Shown: positions 36,412 to 46,979, counted from the stretch's first letter. The stretch: DNA of 64,000 nucleotides from Bradysia coprophila (GCF_014529535.1 NW_023503409.1:7006390-7070389), one strand, 5' to 3'. The notes: generated by a model not told the origin, from the sequence alone. Numbers and translations are program-made.

Positions 36412-36538
36412 TTAAGTCTGGTTTCCACTTACAAAAAAACACTACGTTTCTCCTCCGTTTACCTAAACCATGCCCCTTTTCTATTGTTTGAACATTATAC
36501 GGAGAGAAAACGGAATCGTAAGTTAAAATCAAGTCTTA
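36412..36538. mobile_element. Tourist-like MITE, second copy
   Basis: The element spans 36415-36535 and is flanked by TTA on each side. Ends (AGTCTGGTTTCCACTTAC and inverse of GACTTGATTTTAACTTAC) and the interior (CTCCGTTTACCTAAACCATG) align with the copy at 27056-27163. It is more diverged than that copy. Confidence 0.68.
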
Positions 36539-36869
36539 AGATCATGCGCACACGTTAGTCAGCGTGCGTGACGCATGGGACTAAGAATCATAATTTGTGT
36601 ATTCTTCCCTTGGAAACCACCAATATTCGTAATCTGGGCCATGGAACCATCTGTAATCGAACCACACTTCCAAAGATTACTTCCTTTGATTAGTCAAGAA
36701 ACACTTTTTACTAAAAAGTGACGCAAGTGATGTACGTGCCAAAAAATTCTTATACAAAAGAATTTCATTGGCCATTCAACTAGGGAATGCGCGTAGCATT
36801 CTTGGAACACAACCGAAAAAAGAAAAGCTTGATGAAATTTACAACTTATAATTCCCATGTAAAATGATG

Positions 36870-39034
36870 TAATTTTCAGGTATGTGTCGTCAGCGCCCCC
36901 ACCTTTTTGGGCTGGGGTTTTCGTTGCTGATTATTATGAGCTAGGTTTTGTGCTTTCGAATGATGCTACCCAAAAGTTTTGTGCTGCTCAGGCACCCGAG
37001 CACAAAACTACTTTCTGGTCAAAACATGTCACTTTGTATGGGAGACCCCTAATATATCAACTTTACCCAAAATACAATTCCAGTACTGTAATGTACACAT
37101 TATGTGCTGACGATATCACCCCACCAATAGTTTAGTGCTGCCACCTGTGCCCAGCACAAAACTACTTTCTTGTCAAAACATGTCACTTTGTATGGGAGAC
37201 CCCTAATATATCAACTTTACCCAAAATACAATTCCAGTACCGAAATGTACACATTATGTGCTGACGATATCACCCCACCACTAGTTTAGTGCTGCCACCT
37301 GTGCCCAGCACAAAACTACTTTCTGGTCGAAACATGTTACTTTGTATGGGAGAGCCCTAATATATCAACTTTACTGTTGACTAACAATGACTAATGTGAA
37401 AGCCCCTTGTTGCATGTACAATGGACTCAGGCTATTGTGCAAGCATTCTGTTGCATACACAATGAACTTTGACTATTGTGCAAGCCTATTGTTGCATGCA
37501 CAATGAACTCTGACTATTGTGCAAGCATTCTGTTTCATGCACAATGAACTCTGACTATTGTGCAAGCATTCTGTTACATGCTCAATGAACTCTGACTATT
37601 GTGCAAGCATCGAGATCCATGCACAATGAACTCTGACTATTGTGCAAGCCTTTTGTTGCATGTACAATGGACTCAGGATATTGTGCAAGCCTTTTGTTGC
37701 ATGCACAATGTACTCAGGCTATTGTGCAAGCCTCTTGTTACATGCACAAAGGAATCAGGCTATTGTGCAAGCCTTTTGTTGCATGCACAATGGACTGAGG
37801 CTATTGTGCAAGCCTCTTGTTACATGCACAAAGGACTCAGGCTATTGTGCAAGCATTCTGTTGGATGTACAATGAACTCTGACTATTGTGCGAGCATCGA
37901 GATGCATACACAATGAACTGTGACTATTGTGCAAGCCTACTGTTACATACACAATGGACTTAGGCTATTGTGCAAGCCTCTTGTTACATGCACAAAGGAC
38001 TCAGGCTATTGTGCAAGCATTCTGTTGGATGTACAATGAACTCTGACTATTGTGCGAGCATCGAGATGCATACACAATGAACTGTGACTATTGTGCAAGC
38101 CTATTGTTGCATGCACAATGAACTCTGACTATTGTGCAAGCATTTTGTTACATGCACAATGGATTCTGACTATTGTGCAAGCATTCGGTTGGATGTACAA
38201 TGAACTCTGACTATTGTGCAAGCATTCTGTTGGATGCACAATGAAGTCGGACTATTGTGCGAGCATCGAGATGCATGCACAATGAACTGTGACTATTGTG
38301 CAAGCCTATTGTTGCATGCACAATGAACTCTGACTATTCTGCAAGCATTTTGTTACATGCACAATGGATTCTGACTATTGTGCAAGCATCGAGATGCATG
38401 CACAATGAACTCTGACTATTGTGCAAGCCTCTTGTTACATGTGCAATGGACTCAGGCTATTGTGCAAGCCTCTTGCTACATGCACAATGGACTCAGGCTA
38501 TTGTGCATCTGTTGCATGCAAGACAAGCTCTGATAATTGTGAGGGGTCTACCATGCATGCAAAGTGACATGTTTTGACCAGAAAGTAGTTTTGTGCTGGG
38601 TACAGGTGGCAGCACTAAACTAGTGGTGGGGTGATATCGTCAGCACATAATGTGTACATTTCAGTCCTGGAATTGTATTTTAGGTAAAGTTGATATATTA
38701 GGGGTCTCTCATACAAAGTGACATGTTTCGACCAGAAAGTAGTTTTGTGCTGGGCACAGGTGGCAGCACTAAACTAGTGGTGGGGTGATATCGTCAGCAC
38801 ATAATGTGTACATTTCGGTACTGGAATTGTATTTTGGGTAAAGTTGATATATTAGGGGTCTCCCATACAAAGTGACATGTTTTGACCAGAAAGTAGTTTT
38901 GTGCTCGGGTGCCTGAGCAGTACAGAACTTTTGGGTAGCATCATTCGAAAGCACAAAACCTAGCTCATAATAATCTGCAACGAAAACCCCAGCCCAAAAA
39001 GGTGGGGGCGCTGACGACATATACCTGTAATTTT
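36870..39034. mobile_element. Foldback (FB-like) element with minisatellite core, 2.15 kb
   Basis: The element spans 36877-39027. Both ends read CAGGTATRTGTCGTCAGCGC inward, followed by the same CCCCCACCTTTTTGGGCTGG. The arms pair over about 500 bp with very few differences and each contains a 154-bp subrepeat present about 2.3 times (starting CACAAAACTACTTTCTGGTC). The flanking sequence TAATTTT occurs directly on both sides (36870-36876, 39028-39034), a 7-bp target duplication. Open frames in the arms (about 83 codons, near-identical in both) are products of the repeat and need not be coding. No transposase is present. Confidence 0.85.
37391..38510. repeat. 41-bp minisatellite, about 27 copies
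   Basis: A tandem array with strict 41-bp spacing between successive CTATTGTGCAAGC blocks (for example 37432, 37473, 37514). Each unit contains ATTGTGCAAGC, an 8-10 bp spacer, and GCATGCACAAT, so each can fold into its own small hairpin. Units vary at a few fixed positions (CTCTTGTT, ATTCTGTT and ATCGAGAT spacers), and some variants recur as a higher-order block. The stop-free frames here arise because 41-bp units shift frame without stops; they are not genes. Confidence 0.9.
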
Positions 39035-39203
39035 CGCTTGTTAGTAATATAATTTCAAAAAAAAAACGCAAGTCCTTGTGTAACTTACAAAATAACATGT
39101 CTGTGAAGTACCTGCGAACTTGAACCTGCGAATTCTACATTATAGTCCGTTCGTTGTGACGATAATTTTACATGAATTTTTGGTGATTTTAGAAATTACA
39201 AAA

Positions 39204-39320
39204 AATTCGCAGGTTTGAAACTGCGAAATAAGAAATTCGCAGGTTTGAAACTGCGAAATAAGAAATTCGTAGGTTTGAAACTGCGAAATAAAAAATTCAC
39301 AGGTTTGAAACTGCGAAAAC
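39204..39320. repeat. 30-bp tandem array of palindromic units, 4 copies
   Basis: Units read ATTCGCAGGTTTGAAACTGC then GAAATAAGAA, repeated with a 30-bp period. The core (TTCGCAGGTTTGAAACTGCG, AA) is a near-perfect palindrome. Degenerate copies continue to about 39490. An antisense-like open frame here (LKLRNKKF repeated) is an artefact of the array. Confidence 0.85.
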
Positions 39321-39738
39321 CCGTAGTGAAATTGGTATTTTTGGTACAAAATTCATATGTTCCGAATTCGCAGGTTTCAACCTGCGAAAAACAAAAACAC
39401 AAAATTTGCAGGTTTCGGCCTGAGATTGGGTAGTTTGGTTAAAATTCGCGCGTTCCAAATTCGCAGGTTCAAACCAGCGAAAGAAAATCGCAGGTGAACC
39501 AGCCAAAAAAAAAATGGCAGGTTTGGGCTTCCGGAAAAAAATTGTATGTTCAAAAGTGTAATTCGATTTCCCGGTATCCAATTTTTTTTCCTAACAACTT
39601 CCCGGTATCCTGGATACCGCGGATACACATAATTTGCACACGCGAAATCCCATGCTGTAAACTTTGTGGTCCAAAGTTTACAGCCTTGGTAATATCAAGT
39701 CTTCGTCGAAGAAAAACATGTTTTCGGTAGATAGATTG

Positions 39739-40281
39739 CTTGAATCAAAGGCTCTATACCAGGAAAAAGTTGACCGACGTATAAACGTCGGATTCGTTCT
39801 TTACATCCCCCGTTTATACAATGACAACAAATGAATGAGAGTGATATGGATTTTTATTGTGCGCGAAATTTTTGAAAACGCAAATAATTTTTGTGGAAAT
39901 TTTTTTATTTTTATTTTTTTTCAGGTATTTTAGGCTTTAGGTAATTAGGGTGATATATATTTGATCTTTCATCGACGTTTTATTTATTTTGTGTGAAGTA
40001 CCTTGTACATTTAGTTTCAAATTTCACACAAAATAAATGAAACGTCGATGAAAGATCAAATATATACCACCCTCATTACCTAAAGCCTAAAATACCTGAA
40101 GAAAAATAAAAATAACAAAATTTCCACAAAAATTATTTGCGTTTTCAAAAATTTCGCCCACAATAAAAATCCATATCACGCTCATTCATTTGTTGTCATT
40201 GTATAAACGGCGGATGTAAGGAACGAATCCGACGTTTATACGTCGGTCAACTTTTGCCTGGTATAGAGCCTTTGCTTGAAT
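39739..40281. mobile_element. 529-bp foldback element with 7-bp target duplication
   Basis: The element spans 39746-40274. It begins CAAAGGCTCTATACCAGG and ends with the inverse; the two arms of about 240 bp are nearly identical and separated by a short loop around 40005. CTTGAAT flanks both sides (39739-39745, 40275-40281). No coding capacity. It sits inside the 4.1-kb foldback, so it is probably the younger insertion. Confidence 0.82.
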
Positions 40282-42090
40282 ACTTTCATTATTTGGTCAA
40301 CCAAAAAGTGGAGTCTGATGATGATGAGATGGAATGTTAAGTTGATGATTTGATGGGATAAACAGATATTTTCTCATCACAGGTCAACTTTGACATAAAA
40401 ACTGTAATAAAATATTACAAACTTTGCGTTTACTGTAATTGACCATTTACATGGTCTCTCCTGTAATTTACTATTAATTCGTAAGCGCGAAATTAAGCGA
40501 ACATGATTTTGATGATGTTATCACTCACTGTTCACGTTCCTCGGGTATCTCCCGACTTCCCAGTATAGCCAGTGCGGCACTGTATCAGGTGTTTAATAGC
40601 ATATTATAATCATATATTCTACGTTAGCCACTTACCGGAAGAGTTTTTACAAGTCCTATCATTGTAATTTTTTTTAAACACTCTCCAAAAGTTAGAAATT
40701 TTTTCCCCTAAAACAGCTACTGCACCACATACAGAAAAATTTAGAAATTTTTAAAAGGTCAACATATGCGTCCTCAACACCTCTGCCAACCACCATAATT
40801 TCAGATAATGCGTTACGTATTGTCGGTGATATGCAACAAATCTATTTTGGTCACCCTAGTGCAGACCATTTTTTCATGATTTCTGGCGTGAAAACATAAT
40901 TACTTCGAGGATTTATGAAAATGGGCATATTTGGGTGTACCACTCCTGAGCTGGGGCCCAATAGGTGTATTAGGGTTTTTCGAAGATATCTACGGCAATT
41001 TAAACGCTACACTTGTAAGTGATACGTCAAATGAAAGGTATTTACAATAACAATCGACAAAAAAAAGTTTATGAAAATTGGATGACCGACTCGTGAGTTT
41101 GAACCAGGTACAGGGCGGGAAGCAGTTTTTGTTTATAGGTCGGCCAAATTGGAACGGATTTCAAATATGTTTACTTTACTAGATAGAAATTTAAGGTACC
41201 AATCAAGGAAAAAAAAGTTTTTGAAATTTGGTTAACTGGAGCGTGAGCTAGGTCCTTGGAGTGAGCTCATATCCGGCTACACGGCAGTACAGTGAAAGTG
41301 GTCTATTTTGACAATATCTCGAGTAAATTTTGACCGAATTTTACGATTTTTTTTTGTTTGAAAGGTATTAACGAATGTAAGGCGTCAAAACTACTTCCGG
41401 TCTCCTAACAAAATGGCTACCGGCGGCCATGTTGGATTTTAGTAAAAGTGATGTATCTTGGGGAAAATGGTACAGAGAGAGTTTCTGTTAACAGAAAAGT
41501 AATTGGTTATGTGTGTGGGACGTTTCAGGCATTCCATATATCACGCATATGGACATTGATAGAAAAAGTTTCAAATTTGGGTTCCTTAAATTACTTCGTA
41601 AATTTTTGTTTTATTTGAGAGGTACTTCGTACGGGCTTTCGTAATTGAGCTATGTGCAATTTTTAAGATGAAGATGAATACTTTCATTAAAATTGCACGT
41701 GCCGTGGGCTAGGTGGGAAGCATTATGGTAACGGGCACATCGGGTTATAGCTTTATTAGGGTTGCGGATGTATTAGGGCTTCGGAAAAATTAGGATCACG
41801 GACGAATTAGGGCTACGGATGCACTAGGGTCACGTACGTAATTGGTTTAAACGCTCCGACTGTTCTGACGGCTTGTTTTTTTTTGCAAATTACTCAGGAA
41901 GGTCCCCTGATTCAATTACTGTATACTCTAAAAAATCGCCGATGGCTTGTTTTTAAGTTGTTCGAAGTTTTGGCAAATCGGCTCTTAAATATTATAAATC
42001 GAAACAAAAAGCCTCAAAGTTGATCACAAAATTACGATTTTGAAAGAGAACATTCTGAGTAATAAAGATTTTGTACCACTGAACTTATCA
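40282..42090. other. Unrecognised centre of the large foldback
   Basis: No open frame of note and no family resemblance. A short zone at about 41730-41850 has degenerate repeats of GGGYTRCGGATG and TTAGGG-like words. This may be the remnant interior of an element. Confidence 0.4.
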
Positions 42091-42224
42091 AATTAACATG
42101 TCCTCTCTAGACCTAGAAATATATAACGATGGCTACCAACAAGGTTGTCAATGTTTAAAAAAGTTTCAATCCAGACCTTCCAGCTTCGCTTTTGGTCCTG
42201 CGATGGTCTTTTGGCAGGTATAAA

Positions 42225-42660
42225 ACTGCGACTTTGTATTTTTTTCCGCAGGTTTAAACCAACGAATTTTTTTTCGCAGGTTTGAACCTGCAAATTCATC
42301 CAAATGTGTGAACGAACGAATTTTTTCCGAAGGTTTAAAACTACGATTTTTTGACTAAACCTCCCAATTTCCATTTTGAACCTGCGATTTTATAACCAAA
42401 GCTCCCAATTTTCATTTGGAATCTGCGAATTTTTAACCAGACCTTCCAACTTCCCTTTTGGTTCTGCGTTGGTTTTTTGGCAGGTTTGAAGCTGCGAATT
42501 TGAACTTGTGAATTTTTTTTCGCAGGTTTGAACCTGCGAATTTTTTTTTCGCAGGTTCAAACCTGCGAATTCTCGAAACTTTCATCAGTAGAAAGTCATG
42601 TAAAATGATCGTCACAACGACTGGACTATAATGTAGAATTCGCAGGTTCAAGTTCGCAGG
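42225..42660. repeat. Right-arm palindromic repeats of the large foldback
   Basis: Multiple copies of TTCGCAGGTTTGAACCTGCG(AA) and half-sites, interleaved with AATTTTTTTTCGCAGG spacers. The left-arm repeats are their inverse. The outer part (42586-42674) matches 39102-39180 inverted. Confidence 0.8.
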
Positions 42661-42674
42661 TACTTCACAGACAT

Positions 42675-43174
42675 CAAAATAACTGATATCGTTGAGGGTG
42701 ACGCATTCTACGCAAATGTCTAACAAGAAAAATTCGACCAAAAAATATTAGAAAGTCTTATCAAAGCAAAAAAAAATTCGTTAGCAGTGGTGGATGTTGA
42801 GGAAAAATCATGGAAAGAAAATTGTTACAACAGAAAATATATATGCCCTGACAGACAGACATTCAAATAGAAGAAGGCCGATATCGTCCAAAGTTCTGAA
42901 AGAACAGGTTTAGACAACCACGAAGGCGTGTGAGAAATCAACTTGAAAAAAATATTTTTCTCGAAAATTCAGAATTTTGTTTTTGTTAAGTTCCATTTTA
43001 CATATAAACTTCACAGCCGTTGACGCAATTGTGTGTCACCGCCCTCGTGATCAACTCAGCGTTGTCTGAACCTGTTCTTTCAGAACCTTGGAATCGTCTG
43101 CCGCACTTGTAACGATTTTTTTGTTTGACAAAACTTTTTTTTTTTTTTTGGCAACCTTGATATCAGCAATTACA
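42675..43174. mobile_element. 500-bp insertion interrupting the right arm
   Basis: Comparing the two arms, GACAT and GTTATTTTGTAAG should be adjacent (as they are, inverted, at the left) but are separated by 500 bp. The insert begins CAAAATAACTGATATC and ends GATATCAGCAATTACA next to GTTATTTTG, giving an inverted repeat across its borders. It contains a copy of the TTCTGAAAGA repeat family at 42891-43090. Confidence 0.65.
42891..43090. repeat. Inverted-repeat element, TTCTGAAAGA family, copy 2
   Basis: AAGTTCTGAAAGAACAGG at the left, inverse CCTGTTCTTTCAGAACCTTG at the right. Same family as 30424-30558, with shared internal CACGAAGGCG and GTGTGTCACCGCC-like blocks. Confidence 0.65.
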
Positions 43175-43445
43175 GTTATTTTGTAAGTTACACAAGGACT
43201 TGCGTCACTTTTACTCTTAAAGTTTTTTTTTTAATGATCGAATATATACATCCAGAGCTCATCGCTTCGATGGTTGTCACTGCATGACATGTAGCCGTTT
43301 GCCAAAGCATTTACCCTATTAAATAACAATTTGGCTGTCATTGATCGAAGTTGTAAATTCGAGGTTACCTGATATCATAACACACCGTAGACTCGCCTCT
43401 TATTAAATAAAATTGAAATCAACTAAAGCATTAAAGTGTCCGCGG

Positions 43446-43767
43446 ATGGCATCGAATGCAAATTTAGGAAAATTGATTTTGTGCATCGCATTTTCGATTT
43501 TCTTGTACTACTTTTTCTGGATAGCAATTTTGCCGTTTATGCGTGTTGAAGACGGTAAACATTCGACATTTATTTTGATGAAAATAGAGGGAATTTATTG
43601 AATTTTTCGTTTTTCGTTTGTTTTTTTTTACAGACAATTGGATCCTGTACTGTTTCCCACCGCTAAAATACGCATATGTGATACCTCTGATATTCGGAAC
43701 ATTGTTTGTCGGTTCAATTATGGGTTTCACAATGTATCATGCTAAGAGATTTATTTGGTTTTTCTGA
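43446..43767 (+). CDS. DPM2-like dolichol-phosphate mannosyltransferase regulatory subunit (2 exons)
   Basis: Exons are 43446..43554 and 43634..43767, joined across a 79-bp intron (GACG|GTAAAC donor, TTTTTACAG acceptor), for 80 residues. The start is the ATG reading MASNANLGK; the frame is open upstream but lacks another ATG. Two membrane segments are visible: about residues 8-29 (LILCIAFSIFLYYFFWIAIL) and about 52-71 (AYVIPLIFGTLFVGSIMGFT), followed by a short basic tail. The motif YYFFWIAILPF closely matches the YYxxWVxxLPF core of DPM2, which stabilises the dolichol-phosphate-mannose synthase complex in the ER membrane. Length (80 versus about 84) and topology also fit. The next gene starts 290 bp downstream in the same orientation. 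Confidence 0.85.
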
Positions 43768-44057
43768 TGTACTGTTGTTGCTCACTGCATCCCATTCAGA
43801 AAAATTAGAAAATTTTAGTTTATTGAATCAACAATCGGTAGCAAAAAATCCAAATATTTTACCGTTCTCTCCATTCGAGAAAAAATTAACTTTCAATTCT
43901 CGTCATACATTCCTTATCGCACAAATTGAGAAAAAAATTGTTTTTTGCGTTATCACTAATTAATCAGTGAAGAGCTATAATACATGTTTGAACAAAACGC
44001 TGCTGAACGAATTTTGTGCAGTTCAATAAGTTAGAGGGAACAAAACATCGCTTCAAC

Positions 44058-45423
44058 ATGGCTTGGCTGGTGCTAGGTGTGAGTATGATCTTTTACAACA
44101 TTTTAACATTCTATTTCCTGCAAAATTTTAATTCAAAAGTTTCACCAAATTTTGATTATAATTGACCTCTACTGAGACCTCTACCTTGACTTGGTTGTCG
44201 TATTCATTGTAAATTTTCTTACTTTTCCTAACATAATTTAACGAATCGAATAACTGTGAGGGATTTTTTTGAAAGTGGACCAGGCTCCGATAGCCCTTGG
44301 GCTCAATAGTCTATAACCGCAGTCGCTTAATTTTAATATTCTTTTATTGGCTAGTGATCCGGAAATTTTGATGAACTTTGTTTTGGTGAACTGATCTAAA
44401 CATAAACATTCGCCAGGTGCGAGATATCACCTTTTGAAGTTCATTAAAATTTCTGGTCTCTGACTGAAACATTGTTTGCGTTATTTTCGAGCGATGGTAC
44501 AGGTATTCTGTGCTTGCCCCGTATCTACTGGACAACACCTATCCAATGAACAGTAAATCACGGACAAAAAACACATTTTTTCGACGTTTGGTGGAAGCTC
44601 ACTAGCCAATAAAATAATATTAAAATTAAACAACTTCGGCTTTAGACTATTGAAGACAAGGACTATCTGGGCATGTAAACAAAGAGTCACTAAAAATAGC
44701 TCCTACGGAGTCTGGTCCACTTTCAAAAAAATCACTCTGTGTTAGAAGTATAATCCACAGAAACAGACCAATGTTGATAGAGCATTTAACGTATTTAACG
44801 AGTATTCCTCGTACATATTACAGATATCCGGGGTCACATGTGGCGGAAAGACAACCATAACGAAATTGTTACAAGACTACCTGGGCGATTTGGCGAACAA
44901 GAACATTCTAAATGACAACATCACAATCAAATCGGTAAAAATGGTATCGCAGGATGACTATTTCTGGCCGGTAGACAGTCCGCATCACACACTCTGCGAC
45001 CATTTGAATCACATCAACTGGGAGATTCTATCTTCAATGGATATGGACCGAATGTGCAACGATTTGAAGGAGTTGATAGGACACGAATCGAATCTGTACC
45101 GGCGACAATCTTCGGATGTTCCAATGGACTTAAATATCCTAATTATCGAAGGCTTCCTAATATTTAATCATCCGGCCATTTTCGATCTCTGCCAGATAAA
45201 ATTTCATTTACATTTACCGTATGAAGAGTGCTACAGACGGCGATCGAATCGAGTCTATGATCCGCCGGACGTTGTGGGCTATTTTGAAGGGTACGTTTGG
45301 CCGTTGTATGAGAAACATTTTCGCAAGTTTTCGGAGAGTGGTGAAGTGATCATGCTAAATGGTAGTATGAGTAGAGAGAAATGTTTCGTTTTCGTTCTGA
45401 ATTGTATTAGAAATTCAATATGA
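44058..45423 (+). CDS. Nmrk: Nicotinamide riboside kinase (2 exons)
   Basis: Exons are 44058..44078 (only seven codons, MAWLVLG) and 44824..45423, phase-0 intron (GGT|GTGAGT donor, ATTACAG acceptor), for 206 residues, the usual NMRK length. The P-loop ISGVTCGGKTT follows the junction at residues 8-18. Further family marks are VSQDDYFWP (catalytic Asp region), LNILIIEGFLIFNHP (second strand), YEECYRRRSNRVYDPPD (lid) and GYFEGYVWPLYEKHF. The enzyme phosphorylates nicotinamide riboside to NMN in the salvage route to NAD. The 745-bp intron carries a foldback element (44258-44737). A one-exon model would lack the first strand of the P-loop fold, so the short exon matters. Confidence 0.93.
44258..44737. 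mobile_element. 480-bp inverted-repeat element in the Nmrk intron
   Basis: GAGGGATTTTTTTGAAAGTG(GACCAGGCTCCG) at the left pairs with its inverse at the right. A second nested pair (CTTTTATTGGCTAGTGA near 44341 and TCACTAGCCAATAAAAT near 44600) lies inside. No coding capacity and no clear target duplication. Confidence 0.65.
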
Positions 45424-45939
45424 TCCGTAGATTGATTCCAAAGGTGAAAAGCACAACGTTATAGGTTGATTAATGAAATGTAATTTCATTGAATTTGTTC
45501 AAAGACTCCGTTCTTGTACAAGGTAGGGTTAAGATTTATGTACAACATAAATGGTTGAATTAAATCAATTTTTTTACCGCATTCTGGCTGTGCAATTTTT
45601 GGTTCTTGTTAAGTTCGAGTAGAGACAGCATGGAGAACGGACGTGTTTTTACGTCGCTCTCTAAAATGCGTTTTCGTCTTGCATTGCGCTACAAAATTTT
45701 GATTTTGTGAATTTGTAATTCAATAATTGTAATTCAACAATATAATTAGTCCATTTAGATTTGTTTTCCTGTGCTGTCTATTTTTTTGCTGTGATTTTAT
45801 ACAAGTATTCATGTATCATGTTCGTTTGCTTTTGTATAAAAGTGGTGCGTACAAAGAAGTTCATTGTTCTTTTGTTTGTGGTCATGCGGTTTTCATTTCG
45901 ACTTTTGTTCTCTCGGGTTTATAACCTAGATTCACTGTG
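45424..45939. other. 3' flank of Nmrk
   Basis: Non-coding DNA that should include the Nmrk 3' UTR. ATTAAA-type signals are present near 45559, but none is decisive. Confidence 0.4.
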
Positions 45940-46340
45940 AGCTGTCTCACGACAATAAATAGTTCTAATCGAGCTATGAAATGAATTAAACGATGCCCCA
46001 GTCGGGCTTCGTCTCACGGCGAAATAGTTCTAATCGAGCTATAGCGATTAATTACATCGTGCCCAAGTCGGGCTTTGTCTCACGACAAAAAATAGTTCTA
46101 GTCGAGCTATGCAACGAAACCCTAGTCGGGTTTTGTGTAACAAACGTCCCTAGTCGGTCTATGTAATAATAATAATAAAAAAAAAAAAAACGTAAGCCCT
46201 GGTCGGGCCCTGTCTCACGACAAAATTCACGGCTCTAGTCGAGCTAAGTAGAAATTGAACATATCAGGCCTTGTCGGGATTTGTTACACGACGAATTTCT
46301 AGTCGAGCTATGTAAAAGAGAACAAGTCGAGCTTTGTTAA
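45940..46340. repeat. About 67-bp tandem repeat, roughly six degenerate units
   Basis: Each unit alternates TAGTTCTARTCGAGCTATG with CCCAGTCGGGCTTYGTCTCA(CGAC). TCTCAC-type blocks fall at 45945, 46012, 46078, 46213 and (as TTACAC) 46284, giving a period of about 66-71 bp. CTAGTCGAGC and GTCGGGC are partly self-complementary. A poly(A) run interrupts the array near 46180. Confidence 0.75.
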
Positions 46341-46712
46341 TGGCAATTGGAGTTCCAGAAGGAATATTCGCTTGTAAGCGTTCCACGTAATCGTTTGTTT
46401 GTGTAATTACTACTACACACCCACTACAGGTGCCAATGCCGAGCATTTGTACATTTGTAGGTATAATTGCTTGGGTAACATCACCATTAACATACGGTAA
46501 CATCAAAATAGTGCACTGAAGGGATATTCTTAACTACATACGTGTAGTATGGAAAGTTTCCGCTCTAAATACATATGCAGTGCACGTCGGCACCAACTTT
46601 TTATAAATTTATTTTTCCAAAAGGGTGAGCACAATGGGCCCACAGGCGGCCTAAGTGCAGTATGACTGAGTAACTAGTCATACGCCCTATTTAATAAATA
46701 AATAAATAAATA
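46341..46712 (+). mobile_element. 3' end of a retroelement with (AAAT)n tail
   Basis: The sequence GGGCCCACAGGCGGCCTAAG and the following 60 bp are GC-rich and end in a (TAAA) run of about five units (to 46712), as LINE or SINE 3' ends often do. On the opposite strand 46264-46506 reads as an 80-codon frame (VTQAIIPTNVQMLGIGTCSG...) whose composition looks protein-like but which I do not recognise. The relation of the tandem repeat to this tail is unclear; it may be the element's 3' UTR. Confidence 0.5.
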
Positions 46713-46902
46713 AGTTCGCAGGTTCTCAAAGTGAATTCGATATCCATGTTCACCACAACGACATTTTATGAGAAACGTTAGAGTTGTCTTTTCTGAACGA
46801 TGGTCCTGTGAATCTGGCAAAGCAGATCCTCTGAAACTTACAATAAAAACGTCGTTTGACTAAATGTATCCATTAAAACAATCGCCGATTTTGTTAAGAA
46901 AA

Positions 46903-46908
46903 TTTATT
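46903..46908 (-). terminator. Poly(A) signal of CoA synthase
   Basis: AATAAA on the minus strand, 72 bp past the stop codon at 46980. Confidence 0.6.
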
Positions 46909-46979
46909 GTACAACAAAAATAAATCATAAAGTTCCCATGTACCACTTCACCGTTACTAGTCCAACAGAAAACATTATA

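Larger units (their letters stand above)
39066..43205. mobile_element. Large foldback element with palindromic arms, about 4.1 kb
   Basis: Left end ACGCAAGTCCTTGTGTAACT at 39066 and its inverse ending at 43205. Inside each arm follow ATGTCTGTGAAGTACCTGCG, AACCTGCGAATTCTACATTA and TCGTTGTGACGAT in the same order and inverted. Further in, both arms hold many copies of a palindrome TTCGCAGGTTYRAACCTGCG(AA). The right arm is interrupted at 42675-43174 by a 500-bp segment. The centre holds a second foldback (39746-40274) and about 1.8 kb of unrecognised sequence. No transposase was found. Confidence 0.75.

Noticed and set aside
36884-37135. 83-codon frame in the foldback arm, repeated inverted at 38769-39098
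   Set aside because: Both frames exist because the arms are near-identical inverted repeats. There is no evidence of selection on a protein.
37599-37916. Cys-rich repetitive frames (CMHNGLRLLCKP-type repeats)
   Set aside because: These are translations of the 41-bp minisatellite, not a gene.
37391-38510. Regular repeat array considered as a CRISPR
   Set aside because: The 41-bp units are contiguous, with no unique spacers, no cas genes and a eukaryotic context.
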